DNA of 64,000 nt from Bacteroides reticulotermitis JCM 10512 (GCF_000517545.1 NZ_BAIV01000025.1:32016-96015); one strand, 5' to 3'; positions 28,719-37,994 are shown, counted from the first letter of the stretch. Notes: generated from the letters alone by a model not told the origin. Numbers and translations: made by a program.

Positions 28719-29981
28719 TCAGTCGCCGAAGTTAAGAACTAATTGATTTTCATCAATCTTTTTATTCGGTTTGGGAAGTAGAAGAGTACGTACGCGTTGT
28801 GGAGATAACTCATGAAGAGTTTTCATGGGCAACTCATTGCACGTAATAAAGTATTGCGCTTTTTTCATTACCACGCCAATCTTCTTCAGTTCATACTGTC
28901 CCAGTCGAGAGAAGCGGCGCGAAGCGACAATGAGTTTAGCAGACTTTACACCGATGCCCGGAACACGCAAGATCAATTCATAGTCTGCTTTATTTATATC
29001 AATAGGGAATTGCTCGGGATGCCGCAAGGCCCACGAAAGCTTCGGATCGATCTCGAGATCTAAATCCGGATAAGCGTCGTCCACAATCTCATCGACTTTA
29101 AACTGATAGAAACGCATCAGCCAGTCAGCCTGATAGAGTCGATTCTCCCGCACGAGCGGTGGTTGCTTCAATGCCGGCAGACGTTTGTCGTAGGTATTCA
29201 CAGAGATGTATCCCGAGTAATAAACCCGTCGCATGGTGGGAGCCTGATACAATACGGACGACAAAGACAGAATGTCTTTATCCGTTTCAGGAGTAGCGCC
29301 TACAATCATCTGTGTACTCTGCCCGGCAGGTGCGAAGCGTGGAGCGTGTCGAAATTTCTGTCTCTCCTCTTTACTCTCCAGCACCCCCTGTTGAATGTAC
29401 TTCATTGGAGCGAAGACGCTTTTATGATCCTTCTCAGGTGCGAGTTGCTTTAGATTCTCTTCTTTAGGGATTTCTACATTTACACTCAGGCGGTCGGCAT
29501 AGAGCCCCGCCTCATTAACAAGTTCGCGGCTGGCTCCGGGAATACTCTTCAAATGAATATACCCATTGAACCGATGCACTAAGCGCAGGTCTTTTACTAC
29601 ACGTACGAGCCTTTCCATTGTATAATCGGGGCTGCGAACAACACCGGAACTCAGGAAAAGTCCTTCGATATAATTCCGTCGATAGAACTCGATGGTTAAT
29701 TCCACCAATTCAGAAACAGCAAAAGTAGCGCGTGGCAAATCATTACTACGGCGATTGATACAGTAAGCACAGTCGTATATACAATAATTGGTTAGCATTA
29801 TCTTAAGCAATGAAATGCAGCGTCCGTCTTCAGCAAAACTGTGACAGATCCCCCAACCTCCTACCGTATTACCCAATGTACCCTTTTTATTAGAGCGCAC
29901 CGTACCGCTAGAAGAGCAAGAGACGTCATACTTAGCTGATTCAGCAAGAACCTTCAGTTTAGCAAGGACGTTTTCATTCAT
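28719..29981 (-). CDS. TIGR03916-family radical SAM protein, putative DNA modification/repair
   Basis: A 420-residue radical SAM enzyme. The 4Fe-4S binding CxxxCxxC is in MLTNYCIYDCAYCINRRSN. The C-terminal third contains a helix-hairpin-helix DNA-binding motif (ILRVPGIGVKSAKLIVASRR) and LGQYELKKIGVVMKKAQYFI, which is the reason for the predicted DNA role. It is distantly like spore photoproduct lyase in use of radical chemistry. It is first in a two-gene operon with the TIGR03915 gene; its -7 element is at 30005-30012. Confidence 0.93.
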   Translation of the reverse strand: MNENVLAKLKVLAESAKYDVSCSSSGTVRSNKKGTLGNTVGGWGICHSFAEDGRCISLLKIMLTNYCIYDCAYCINRRSNDLPRATFAVSELVELTIEFYRRNYIEGLFLSSGVVRSPDYTMERLVRVVKDLRLVHRFNGYIHLKSIPGASRELVNEAGLYADRLSVNVEIPKEENLKQLAPEKDHKSVFAPMKYIQQGVLESKEERQKFRHAPRFAPAGQSTQMIVGATPETDKDILSLSSVLYQAPTMRRVYYSGYISVNTYDKRLPALKQPPLVRENRLYQADWLMRFYQFKVDEIVDDAYPDLDLEIDPKLSWALRHPEQFPIDINKADYELILRVPGIGVKSAKLIVASRRFSRLGQYELKKIGVVMKKAQYFITCNELPMKTLHELSPQRVRTLLLPKPNKKIDENQLVLNFGD

Positions 29982-30004
29982 GACTCAAGTAGAATTTAGA
30001 GTCG

Positions 30005-30012
30005 CAAATATA
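30005..30012 (-). promoter_or_regulatory. -7 element for the TIGR03916/TIGR03915 operon
   Basis: Reads TATATTTG on the minus strand, 23 nt before the ATG at 29981. Confidence 0.5.
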
Positions 30013-30119
30013 GTGTTTATTTCCGTTGGTAAATCATTCTGCTACCTTATTAAAATATAAAAAAGACTTTCAATAAAAGAACATGACACACCACCGACAT
30101 AAAAAGGTAAAAAAACACT

Positions 30120-30148
30120 AAGGGCTATCTTTAATAAAGATAGCCCTT
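30120..30148 (-). terminator. Intrinsic terminator of the histone-like gene
   Basis: AAGGGCTATCTTT (30120-30132) pairs perfectly with 30136-30148 around a 3-nt loop. Read on the minus strand it is followed by AGTGTTTTTTT, a good T tract, so it ends the gene at 30183-30359. Confidence 0.85.
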
Positions 30149-30182
30149 GTTTTCTCTTAATATCTTAGTAGACTTCTAATTC

Positions 30183-30359
30183 TTATTTTTTAGAAGCTTC
30201 CAAAGATGCTTTACGGAATTCTTTCATTGCTTTTTCAATTTCCAAAGAAGCTTTACGAGCACGAGTTCCTGCTGCTTTGTTACCGTTTTCAATCTGAGCG
30301 TTAGCATCTTTTGCGAAGTCAGCATAGAGAGCTGCTACTTTTTCTACCAATTCTTTCAT
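30183..30359 (-). CDS. Histone H1-like (Hc1-type) small protein
   Basis: A 58-residue Lys/Ala-rich helical protein (MKELVEKVAALYADFAKDAN, KAAGTRARKASLEIEKAMKE, ending FRKASLEASKK). This is the short 'histone H1' protein widespread in Bacteroides, a probable nucleoid-associated or RNA-binding protein, not well characterised. The ATG at 30359 gives the family start; an in-frame upstream Met at 30395 would overlap the -7 element. It has its own promoter and terminator, so it is a single-gene unit. Confidence 0.9.
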   Translation of the reverse strand: MKELVEKVAALYADFAKDANAQIENGNKAAGTRARKASLEIEKAMKEFRKASLEASKK

Positions 30360-30392
30360 AATCCTTTTTATTTTTTCGTTAATAATGATGGG

Positions 30393-30400
30393 CAAAAATA
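30393..30400 (-). promoter_or_regulatory. -7 element for the histone-like gene
   Basis: Reads TATTTTTG on the minus strand, 33 nt upstream of the ATG at 30359. Confidence 0.5.
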
Positions 30401-30494
30401 CATTCTTTCCTGAAATAAACAGTAAAAAACAACTTTTTTTTTTGAACTAATCTGCGAAAAATATTCAAAAAAAGACAGATTCGTGTTTTTTATC

Positions 30495-30502
30495 TACCTT
30501 TG
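30495..30502 (+). promoter_or_regulatory. -7 element for the AlbA_2 gene
   Basis: TACCTTTG ends 5 nt before the ATG at 30508, predicting a leaderless transcript. Confidence 0.5.
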
Positions 30503-30507
30503 TCGAC

Positions 30508-31155
30508 ATGAAACCGCTTACAGACGCTGATTACGTACATAGCCTGATTGCTGAAGGAGAGCACCAACAGCAAGATTTTAAATTTGAGATTTCCGATGCG
30601 CGAAAAATCGCACGAACACTTTCTGCCTTTTCAAATACCAACGGAGGCCGGCTACTTATTGGAGTTAAAGACAATGGAAAAATAGCCGGTGTACGTTCTG
30701 AAGAGGAAAAGTATATGATCGAAGCCGCTGCACAAATGTATTGTAGCCCGGAGGTGAATTATACCATGTATACGTATATTGTAGAGGGTAGACAGGTGTT
30801 GTTAGTCCAAATAGAAGAAAGCTTACAAAAACCCATCTATGCCAAAGACGAAAGCGGCAAGTTATTAGCTTATTTACGCATCCATGATGAAAATATATTA
30901 GCTACGCCTGTCCATTTGCGGGTATGGCAACAAAGCGGTAGTTCTCGCGGAGAGCTCACCCATTATACCGAACGCGAACAACTATTACTGGAATTGCTTA
31001 AACAAGGCCAATCCTTATCACTCAACCAATATTGCCGCCTAAGCAAAAGTTCACGCCGAGCCGCAGAGCATTTGCTCGCTAAATTTATCCGCTATGATAT
31101 AATAGAGCCGGTATTCGAAAACCATAAATTTCAATTCAGAATAAAAAAGGAATAA
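30508..31155 (+). CDS. AlbA_2/Schlafen-type putative DNA-binding protein
   Basis: A 215-residue protein with the AlbA_2 (formerly AAA_4) domain at residues ~12-125: EHQQQDFKFEISDARKIART, SAFSNTNGGRLLIGVKDNGK and QVLLVQIEESLQKPIYAKDE. The C-terminal part (LLLELLKQGQSLSLNQYCRL and SSRRAAEHLLAKFIRYDIIE) looks like a winged-helix. Such proteins are usually regulators or nucleic-acid binders; a specific role is not known. Confidence 0.88.
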   Translation: MKPLTDADYVHSLIAEGEHQQQDFKFEISDARKIARTLSAFSNTNGGRLLIGVKDNGKIAGVRSEEEKYMIEAAAQMYCSPEVNYTMYTYIVEGRQVLLVQIEESLQKPIYAKDESGKLLAYLRIHDENILATPVHLRVWQQSGSSRGELTHYTEREQLLLELLKQGQSLSLNQYCRLSKSSRRAAEHLLAKFIRYDIIEPVFENHKFQFRIKKE

Positions 31156-31207
31156 CTCCGCTCCAGCATATCCGTAATAAATTGTTGGTGAAAACCAACG
31201 TTTTTCG

Positions 31208-31215
31208 TACCTTTG
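31208..31215 (+). promoter_or_regulatory. -7 element upstream of the hypothetical gene at 31306
   Basis: TACCTTTG, 90 nt before the ATG, giving an unusually long leader for this window. Confidence 0.45.
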
Positions 31216-31305
31216 CAGCGATGAGAAACTGTGGAGTCTCGAAGATTCCATGTCCAATCCGTCAAAAGTATATCATTCGTAACTTATAATACCGTAATTA
31301 ATACA

Positions 31306-31938
31306 ATGGGTTTATTTGATTTATTCAAGAAAAAGACTGATGAAACTAAAGTCGGTAACGTAGAAGACTTCATATCATTGACTCGCGTTTACTTTCAATC
31401 AGTTATCGCAGCTAATCTGGGAATTACCAACATTCGCTTTTTACCGGATGTAGCCAACTTTAAGCGATTATTCAAGATACCGACACAAGGTGGAAAGTTA
31501 GGACTAGCGGAAAAAGCCGCTTCGCGCAAAATGCTAATGCAAGACTACGGACTCAACGAGTCATTCTTCAAAGAGATCGATGCTTCCGTGAAACGCAATT
31601 GCCGCACACAAAACGATATCCAAACATACCTATTCATGTATCAAGGATTTTCCAACGATTTGATGATGCTGATGGGTAATCTGATGCAGTGGAAGTTCCG
31701 TCTGCCTTCTATTTTCAAGAAAGCCCTGTATGGAATGACACAGAAAACGGTGCATGATGTTTGCACGAAGCTGGTATGGAAAGCAGATGATGTACATAAG
31801 ACTGCGGCTGCCGTGCGCCAATATAAAGAACGGTTAGGCTACTCGGAACAATGGATGACGGACTACGTTTACCACATTATCATTCTTGCCAAAAAAGAAC
31901 CCAAACGCAAGGACGCTGACACCGAACCGAAAAAATAA
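31306..31938 (+). CDS. Conserved hypothetical helical protein
   Basis: A 210-residue protein beginning MGLFDLFKKKTDETKVGNVE and ending in a Lys-rich tail (KEPKRKDADTEPKK). It is predicted mostly helical (EKAASRKMLMQDYGLNESFF, VHDVCTKLVWKADDVHKTAA) with no signal peptide or membrane segment. It looks like a conserved Bacteroides cytosolic protein, but I cannot assign a family. The ATG at 31306 is preferred over the in-frame start at 31231 because the intervening part looks non-coding. A good terminator follows. Confidence 0.75.
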   Translation: MGLFDLFKKKTDETKVGNVEDFISLTRVYFQSVIAANLGITNIRFLPDVANFKRLFKIPTQGGKLGLAEKAASRKMLMQDYGLNESFFKEIDASVKRNCRTQNDIQTYLFMYQGFSNDLMMLMGNLMQWKFRLPSIFKKALYGMTQKTVHDVCTKLVWKADDVHKTAAAVRQYKERLGYSEQWMTDYVYHIIILAKKEPKRKDADTEPKK

Positions 31939-31994
31939 CAGCGGTAGAATGTTATTTTAAAAGAAAGATTCGTAAAGAATTGCATGATATAGGG

Positions 31995-32017
31995 AGCGAA
32001 AGATTAATTCTTTCGCT
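31995..32017 (+). terminator. Intrinsic terminator
   Basis: AGCGAAAG (31995-32002) pairs with CTTTCGCT (32010-32017) and is followed by TTTTTTTATT, ending the hypothetical gene at 31306-31938. The remaining 32020-32274 holds a ~60-codon open stretch reading toward 32260 (including NNAQNNSLNWIPGIS) that I cannot match to anything and do not call. Confidence 0.85.
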
Positions 32018-32274
32018 TTTTTTATTATCTTTAAGTACTTTTTCTTTCGGCTACCTTTATTAAAGAAAGAAATCGTTCCGAAATATTCAGTATCGCATCT
32101 GTCCGGCTACGCTAATCCCCCCAATTACTAGCCCACAGGATAACAATGCTCAGAACAACTCGCTCAACTGGATACCGGGAATAAGTACACCACTTACTAT
32201 CCGGCGAATATCAGGGGACTATAAATATGGAAAAAACTCTGTTGATTAAACCAACCGATTAAAACAACTTGCTT

Positions 32275-34403
32275 ATGAAACAAAAGAAAATGCTTGCTCT
32301 TACTCTTTCACAGTTAAAAAACATCTACTATCAGGAAATGCCCCAAATAGCTGAAATGGTGGAAAGAAGTACTTCGGTGGAAGACTTCAAAAACTCCCTA
32401 CTTCAATATGTAGACGCTTATCAGGTAGAAGGTTCAGCCGCTGAAAAGGCAAGAGAGCAAATTCGACTTTTATTGCACTATGACGGACAAGTGGTTCATG
32501 AATTATCTACCGGAGAAGATATGTCGGTACAGACTATTCAGCTACTCTATCAGTTCCTCAAAGGGACATTGAAAGATATGGAAACACCCACCGATCTGTT
32601 TATTGAACTATTTCAGTTATTCGAGCGTCTGGGTGGAGAAGAGACTCCGGCACTCTCCCCACAAAGAATTAAAATCCGCAGCGACCGATGGGTTACCGGG
32701 CTGGATAAAGACGTACGTCTGATACGCGAAGAGAATAAAGAACGGATGTTGCATCTGCTGATCCAGAAAATAGAGAACCGGAAGTCTAAACCTTCTGCAC
32801 GTTTCCACTTCGAAGAAGGAATGAACTACGAAGAGAAATACCAATCGGTTAACGAATGGTGGAATGATTTTCGTTTTCACCTTGCTATGGCGATAAAGAG
32901 CCCGACAGAACTGAATCGTTTCTTAGGGAATTCACTCTCATCGGAAACCATGTATCTGCTTCTCCTTGCCCGCAAGAAAGGTATGCCGTTCTTTGCCACT
33001 CCGTACTATTTATCTCTGCTCAACCCCACTGCCGAAGGATATGACGATGAGGCTATCCGAAGCTACATTCTGTACTCTCCCCGATTGGTGGAAACATACG
33101 GAGACATTGTTGCTTGGGAGAAAGAAGATATCGTAAAACCGGGCGAACCCAACGCAGCCGGCTGGCTTTTACCTGACGGAAACAACATTCACCGACGTTA
33201 CCCCGAAGTTGCCATTCTGATTCCCGACACCATGGGACGTGCTTGTGGAGCTTATGCGCTTCTTGCCAACGAATGTATGATTTTCAAAGCCAACGCCTCA
33301 ACTTCGAATTCGAGTCATTGCTTCCTAAAGAGACGTGGGATCATAAACTGCGGCGACTGATGACCTATTTTGAAGAAGACACCCAATTGAGGGATATTCT
33401 CATTACAGGAGGAGACGCGTTGATGAGCCAAAACAAAACCTTGCGTAACATACTCGAAGCCGTATACCGGATGGCTTTCCGCAAACAGAAAGTGAATCTG
33501 AACAGACCGGAGGGAGAAAAGTATGCAGAGCTTCAACGGGTACGCCTCGGGTCGCGCTTATTGGCGTATTTACCGATGCGAATCAATGATGAGCTGGTTG
33601 ATATCCTACGGGAATTTAAAGAAAAAGCATCTCGTATTGGTGTCAAACAATTCATTATCCAAACGCATTTCCAAACACCGTTGGAAGTAACCCCGGAAGC
33701 TCAAGAGGCTATTCGGAAAGTTCTTTCGGCAGGTTGGTTGATTACCAACCAATTGGTTTATACGGTCGCAGCCTCTCGTCGCGGACACACCACCCGACTT
33801 CGCCAACTGTTGAACTCATTAGGCGTGGTTTGCTACTACACATTCTCGGTGAAAGGATTCAATGAGAACTATACCGTATTCGCTCCCAATGCCCGTTCCA
33901 TTCAGGAACAGCAGGAAGAAAAGTGTTACGGCAACATGTCGGAGGAACAAGCTGGGGAATTGTACGAGTTGCTCGAAACCCGAACTGATGCCCAGCAAGA
34001 ATCGAAAGAAGATGTCGCCAGTCGCATCCGTCGGTTCATGAAAAAGCATCAATTGCCTTTCTTAGCCACAGACCGAAGCGTGTTAAACCTTCCGGCTATT
34101 GGTAAAAGCATGACCTTCCAGTTGGTAGGACTTACCGAGGAGGGTAAGCGTATTCTTCGCTTCGAACATGACGGCACGCGCCGCCACAGCCCAATCATCA
34201 ATCAGATGGGACAGATCTACATTGTAGAAAACAAATCGTTGGCTGCCTATTTGCGCCAATTGGGACAGATGGGCGAAGATCCCGAAGATTATGCGTCAAT
34301 CTGGATGTATACAAATGGCGAAACCGAACCGCGTTTCAGTTTGTATGACTATCCCGAATTTCCATTCCAACCCACAGAAGCAGTGAGTAATCTCGCGCTC
34401 TGA
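32275..34403 (+). pseudogene. KamA-family radical SAM protein with long N-terminal domain, frameshifted in the cluster motif
   Basis: Restored length is about 709 residues. The N-terminal ~320 residues are a helical domain of unknown function. The lysine-2,3-aminomutase-like radical SAM part follows: GRACGGLCASCQRMYDFQSQ (CxxxCxxC once corrected), LRDILITGGDALMSQNKTLR, LRQLLNSLGVVCYYTFSVKG. The first frame ends at 33358-33360 after misreading the motif; the second is already open at 33243. A single G missing near 33248-33250 restores it. This long form is typical of Bacteroidales; whether it acts on lysine or another substrate is not known. ATG at 32275 is used in preference to a TTG six bases earlier. 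Confidence 0.88.
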
Positions 34404-34413
34404 TACATTAAAA

Positions 34414-34483
34414 GGGCTTCCATCTATAAATTGGTATCCGGTTCTACAGGATAGATCGAATACCAATTGATAGAATGAAGCCC
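34414..34483. terminator. Long imperfect hairpin after the KamA gene
   Basis: 34414-34437 pairs with 34460-34483 over 24 bp with three mismatches. It starts 11 bp after the KamA stop; a T run is absent, so it may be a transcript-stabilising stem as well as a terminator. Between it and 34846 (about 360 bp) no gene or element is recognised. Confidence 0.5.
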
Positions 34484-34928
34484 AGTAATGAAAAACTAGC
34501 CACAAGCAGAATGCCTTCGCACATCCTCTAGGCATCCGGTTCTCCGCTCTCAGAATTTCGTTTTCGATAAGCTCCCTGTCACCTGTCACAAAGCATAGTT
34601 AAGCGACTGATTCGTTGGAAGTAAAGTTGGTGAAAGCCAACGTGGCAGAGTTGTGACGGAAAATCAAGCTGTCATAATTCAGCACCATTCGCAAACAGTC
34701 TTTATTTTACATATAGATACGCATACTTTCGGATCGAATGCAGCGGATAGATGGATTTCCTTTGGATATTTAGCCTGAATGTCTCAGGCATTCGGATGAG
34801 ATCGACCGCTCAGTACTTGCATCTCCCCTACAAGAAAAAATATTTCATCTCTCATGGTCTCATCATTTAAGGATTAATCATCAATGGATCAATGCAATAC
34901 AGAATGAGAGATGTTTTCTAAAAGGGGT

Positions 34929-35012
34929 ATCTCTCATCATTTCCTCCTATTTTCGCCTCTTTTTTAGTCTATCTCTCATCCTTTTTGAGGGATCTCTCAT
35001 CTATTTTAGGTA
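34929..35012. repeat. Direct repeat with 21-nt period (four units, one degenerate)
   Basis: Units start at 34929, 34950, 34971 and 34992. Three begin ATCTCTCATC followed by a T-rich block and A/G-rich end; the unit at 34950 is degenerate (TTTTCGCCTCTTTTTTAG). A further ATCTCTCAT lies at 34847-34855, and an inverted copy (ATGAGAGAT, about 34904-34912) can pair with the first unit. The array lies in a 764-bp gene-free gap between the KamA gene and the permease gene. Confidence 0.7.
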
Positions 35013-35167
35013 GATTTCGCACCATGTACGGCTTCATTTTATCGAGGATATACAACAAGCGTGTGACTGCAAAACTGCTGCCACACGCCTATTGAAACAA
35101 GAAGTCGTCCTTTACATTCAAACGACTATGTATTTTTGAAAGACTATTCGCTCAGTTTTTATACCGA

Positions 35168-36487
35168 TCAGCTCTCTTCTTTCACCCGTATCACGATATT
35201 AGCAATGATAGCCGTCAACCCTCCGGTCGTAATTCCCGAAGAAAAGATACTGCGAATACCTTCGGGAGCTTGTTGCAAAACATCCGGCATCAACTCAACA
35301 CCCAGCCCCAACGAGAGGCTGACCGCCAATACCAACGTTTCTTTGCGTCCGATTTGCTGAGAAGAGATAATACGTATTCCCGCAGCAGCAACTGTTCCGA
35401 ACATTAATAAGGTAGCACCGCCCAATACCGGACCGGGCATCAGGGAAAAGACAGCTCCCACAATCGGGAACAAGCCCAGCAATACCAACATCGCGGCAAT
35501 GTAATAGCCTACATAACGGCTGGCCACGCCGGTCAGCTGAATAATACCATTGTTCTGCGCGAAAATAGAATTGGGAAACGCATTGAACATACCCGATACG
35601 AAGGAGTTGAACCCATCAGCCAAAACACCTCCCGACACACGCTTCACATACTGGTCTCCTTCAATAGGCAGACCGGAAATCATCGAATTGGCGGTGATAT
35701 CGCCTGTTGCTTCAATTGCCGTAATCAAGTAAACTAATCCGATAGCGATGAAGGAGGAGATATTGAAATCGAGTCCGTATTTAAAGGGCATAGGCACATT
35801 AAAGCTCATCAACAATCCGGTGTCAAGCCCACTCATATCCACTTTACCCAGTGCAAAGGCAAGTCCGTAACCCAGACACAGCCCTAATATGATGGAACTC
35901 ATGCGCAGGTATTTGCTTTTGCAACGATTGAAGAACAATACGCTTAACAAAACCACCCCTGAAATCGTTAGATTTTCCCAGGTAGCGAATGTGCCGTTTT
36001 CCATCGCCGCATAACCACCGCCACAGGAGACAACACCTACTTTAATCAGGCTTAACCCGATCAGCAGCACAACAATACCCGAAACAAGCGGCGTAATGAT
36101 GTTTCTCAAATACTTAAACGTGCGGCTTACAATCATTTCGATGGGAGCCGCTGCCATACACACGCCGAAGATCAGCGGTAATCCGCCTACTAATCCGGTA
36201 GCTATGATAGGGCCGATGAACGAAAAGCTAGTTCCCTGAATACAAAGCAATCCCGAGCCTAAAGCACCGAACCGGCGACATTGTATAAATGTGGATATTC
36301 CCGAGGCAAAAAGCGCCATGGATACCAGAAAGCCCGTTTTCTCCACATCCAGCTTCAAGGCACCCGCGATAATGAGAGGAGGCGTAATGATGGCTACAAA
36401 AATAGCGAGCAAATGCTGCAAGGCAGCAAAGAAAGCATCTTTAAACGGCGGACGATCTTCTACACCGTAAATCAAATCAGTTTTCAT
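35168..36487 (-). CDS. NCS2-family xanthine/uracil permease
   Basis: A 439-residue inner-membrane nucleobase:cation symporter with about 14 hydrophobic segments. The family signature is NSIFAQNNGIIQLTGVASR (Q-N-x-G-x-x-x-x-T), preceded by LITAIEATGDITANSMISGL with the conserved Glu of transmembrane 8. The pattern is closer to xanthine/urate permeases than to uracil-specific UraA. It begins 7 bp after the end of the upstream outer-membrane protein gene, so the two form an operon for nucleobase or nucleoside uptake. Confidence 0.92.
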   Translation of the reverse strand: MKTDLIYGVEDRPPFKDAFFAALQHLLAIFVAIITPPLIIAGALKLDVEKTGFLVSMALFASGISTFIQCRRFGALGSGLLCIQGTSFSFIGPIIATGLVGGLPLIFGVCMAAAPIEMIVSRTFKYLRNIITPLVSGIVVLLIGLSLIKVGVVSCGGGYAAMENGTFATWENLTISGVVLLSVLFFNRCKSKYLRMSSIILGLCLGYGLAFALGKVDMSGLDTGLLMSFNVPMPFKYGLDFNISSFIAIGLVYLITAIEATGDITANSMISGLPIEGDQYVKRVSGGVLADGFNSFVSGMFNAFPNSIFAQNNGIIQLTGVASRYVGYYIAAMLVLLGLFPIVGAVFSLMPGPVLGGATLLMFGTVAAAGIRIISSQQIGRKETLVLAVSLSLGLGVELMPDVLQQAPEGIRSIFSSGITTGGLTAIIANIVIRVKEES

Positions 36488-36494
36488 CCGTATC

Positions 36495-37202
36495 TTAATT
36501 TAAAGTCCATTTCAAGGCCAACGTCGGAATGGTATAAAAGCCATCACGTCCGCCAAAGTTATTACTCAGTTCTACCTCCGTTCCCACACTTAAGTTGAAG
36601 TCTTTATTCACTCCCTTGATGCGGTTCAGATTTACCCAGAACTGCGGTTCGGCCAAGAATATTGTTTTACCGTAATTGGTTTCTTCACGCCACCAGTCGG
36701 CAAACCCTGTAAAGGTCAGCAGTTTGTTGCTGAAGTTCACATACCAGGTTCCGGTCAACTGAAAGTTGTTAGGCGATTTATGTTTCTGGATGTACTTGTA
36801 CATTGCCGAAACAGAAAAGCCCTTAGAAAAAGATTCATTGTTGTACGTGTAAGTGGCTCCTCCCAGATAAGCGTTATTATAGGAGAATCCTTTAGCCAAA
36901 CCGCCATTGTATTCAAGATGCGCGGAGAAAGGGCCTTTCCAGAATTTCAATTCACGGGCAATCTCCCAATAAGCCGATGCAACGCCTTCGGACGTATAGT
37001 CCATATCGACAAAGAAGAAAGTACTACCCCAAGCGTCGGGATGAAACTTTTCGACGGTAGAAGTTAACAAGGGACGTCCTTTCAAATCCTTATCGTACAA
37101 GGAACGTCCGAAATCGTAGTGCAACTGAATGTTTTGGGCACATAGGTTTGGCATGCTCAGAAACAGCATGCACAGCGTAAAAGCGGTAATAACTTTCTTC
37201 AT
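36495..37202 (-). CDS. Outer-membrane barrel protein, DUF5020/Tsx-like
   Basis: A 235-residue protein with a signal peptide (MKKVITAFTLCMLFLSMPNL, cut after LCA) and a beta-barrel sequence starting IQLHYDFGRSLYDKDLKGRP and ending TIPTLALKWTLN. The pattern (FFFVDMDYT, AYWEIARELKFWKGPFSAHL, WREETNYGKTIFLAEPQFWV) fits the DUF5020 family, which resembles Tsx nucleoside channels. Location directly upstream of the purine/uracil permease supports a nucleoside or base channel, as inference. The start at 37202 is chosen for the signal peptide and the -7 box at 37231-37238; the longer frame to 37610 overlaps a gene on the other strand. Confidence 0.85.
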   Translation of the reverse strand: MKKVITAFTLCMLFLSMPNLCAQNIQLHYDFGRSLYDKDLKGRPLLTSTVEKFHPDAWGSTFFFVDMDYTSEGVASAYWEIARELKFWKGPFSAHLEYNGGLAKGFSYNNAYLGGATYTYNNESFSKGFSVSAMYKYIQKHKSPNNFQLTGTWYVNFSNKLLTFTGFADWWREETNYGKTIFLAEPQFWVNLNRIKGVNKDFNLSVGTEVELSNNFGGRDGFYTIPTLALKWTLN

Positions 37203-37230
37203 GATTAAATATACGTGGTTAAATGAAGTG

Positions 37231-37238
37231 CAAAAATA
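37231..37238 (-). promoter_or_regulatory. -7 element for the Tsx-like/permease operon
   Basis: Reads TATTTTTG on the minus strand, 28 nt before the ATG at 37202. Confidence 0.5.
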
Positions 37239-37328
37239 GTTAAATAAACAGATATGCAGGTATTCTGGCACAAGTTTTTTAGGAGTAGCTTTTTTAATAC
37301 CTATCTTGCCGGAAACAAATTGGATTCG

Positions 37329-37336
37329 TACTTTTG
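37329..37336 (+). promoter_or_regulatory. -7 element for the UDG-like gene
   Basis: TACTTTTG, 25 nt before the ATG at 37362. Confidence 0.5.
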
Positions 37337-37361
37337 TAAAAACAATAAATAACAACCCTCC

Positions 37362-37949
37362 ATGGAAACGAATATAGAAATAGAGAAGCACCCGCTCGAG
37401 CCTTTCCTCCCTTCCAACGCCAAGCTGCTTATGCTGGGCAGCTTTCCGCCGCAAAGGAAGCGATGGTCGATGGACTTCTACTATCCCAACCTGAACAACG
37501 ATATGTGGCGTATTACCGGGTTGCTTTTCTTCAAGGATAAGAATCATTTTCTGAATGAAACGCTGAAAGCTTTCTGCCGGGAAGAGATTATCGACTTTCT
37601 GAATGCGCAAGGAATCGCTCTTTTCGACACAGCCTCGTCTATCCGCCGGTTACAAGATAATGCTTCGGATAAGTTTCTGGAAGTGGTTCAGCCCACGGAT
37701 ATCGCAGGACTGCTCAGCCAACTGCCGGAGTGCAAAGCGATTGTCACCACGGGACAGAAAGCTACCGACACACTCCGTCAACAATTTGATGTAGAAGAAC
37801 CCAAGGTAGGCGATTTCTCCGAATTCAGGTTCGCAGAACGCCCGATGCGATTGTACCGAATGCCTTCTTCCTCCAGAGCATATCCGTTGGCATTGGAGAA
37901 GAAAGCCGCCGCCTACCGCATCATGTACCAGGATTTGCAGATGTTGTAA
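37362..37949 (+). CDS. Uracil-DNA-glycosylase-superfamily protein
   Basis: A 195-residue protein of the Mug/UDG-like superfamily. Residues ~22-60 hold the N-terminal motif LLMLGSFPPQRKRWSMDFYY followed by PNLNNDMWRITG, typical of the branch found in Bacteroidetes; the C-terminal catalytic-loop position reads RMPSSSRAYPL in place of the usual H-P-S. The role is presumably removal of uracil or mismatched thymine from DNA, but activity of this branch is not established. The ArsC-like gene follows 45 bp downstream. Confidence 0.82.
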   Translation: METNIEIEKHPLEPFLPSNAKLLMLGSFPPQRKRWSMDFYYPNLNNDMWRITGLLFFKDKNHFLNETLKAFCREEIIDFLNAQGIALFDTASSIRRLQDNASDKFLEVVQPTDIAGLLSQLPECKAIVTTGQKATDTLRQQFDVEEPKVGDFSEFRFAERPMRLYRMPSSSRAYPLALEKKAAAYRIMYQDLQML

Positions 37950-37994
37950 ATCGATAGTAATAGAATGTATTAACTTTTAAAAGATCAGATAGAA

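Noticed and set aside
32020..32274. Coding remnant before the KamA gene
   Set aside because: An open stretch of ~60 codons exists but has no start, no recognisable family and ordinary length for chance; not called.
37203..37361. Purine riboswitch upstream of the nucleobase transport operon
   Set aside because: The leader implied by the -7 box is only about 28 nt, too short for a riboswitch, and no purine-aptamer fold was recognised.
36495..37610. 371-residue version of the Tsx-like protein
   Set aside because: The first 136 residues have no signal peptide, overlap the UDG-like gene on the other strand and lie upstream of the -7 box; the Met at 37202 starts a good signal peptide.
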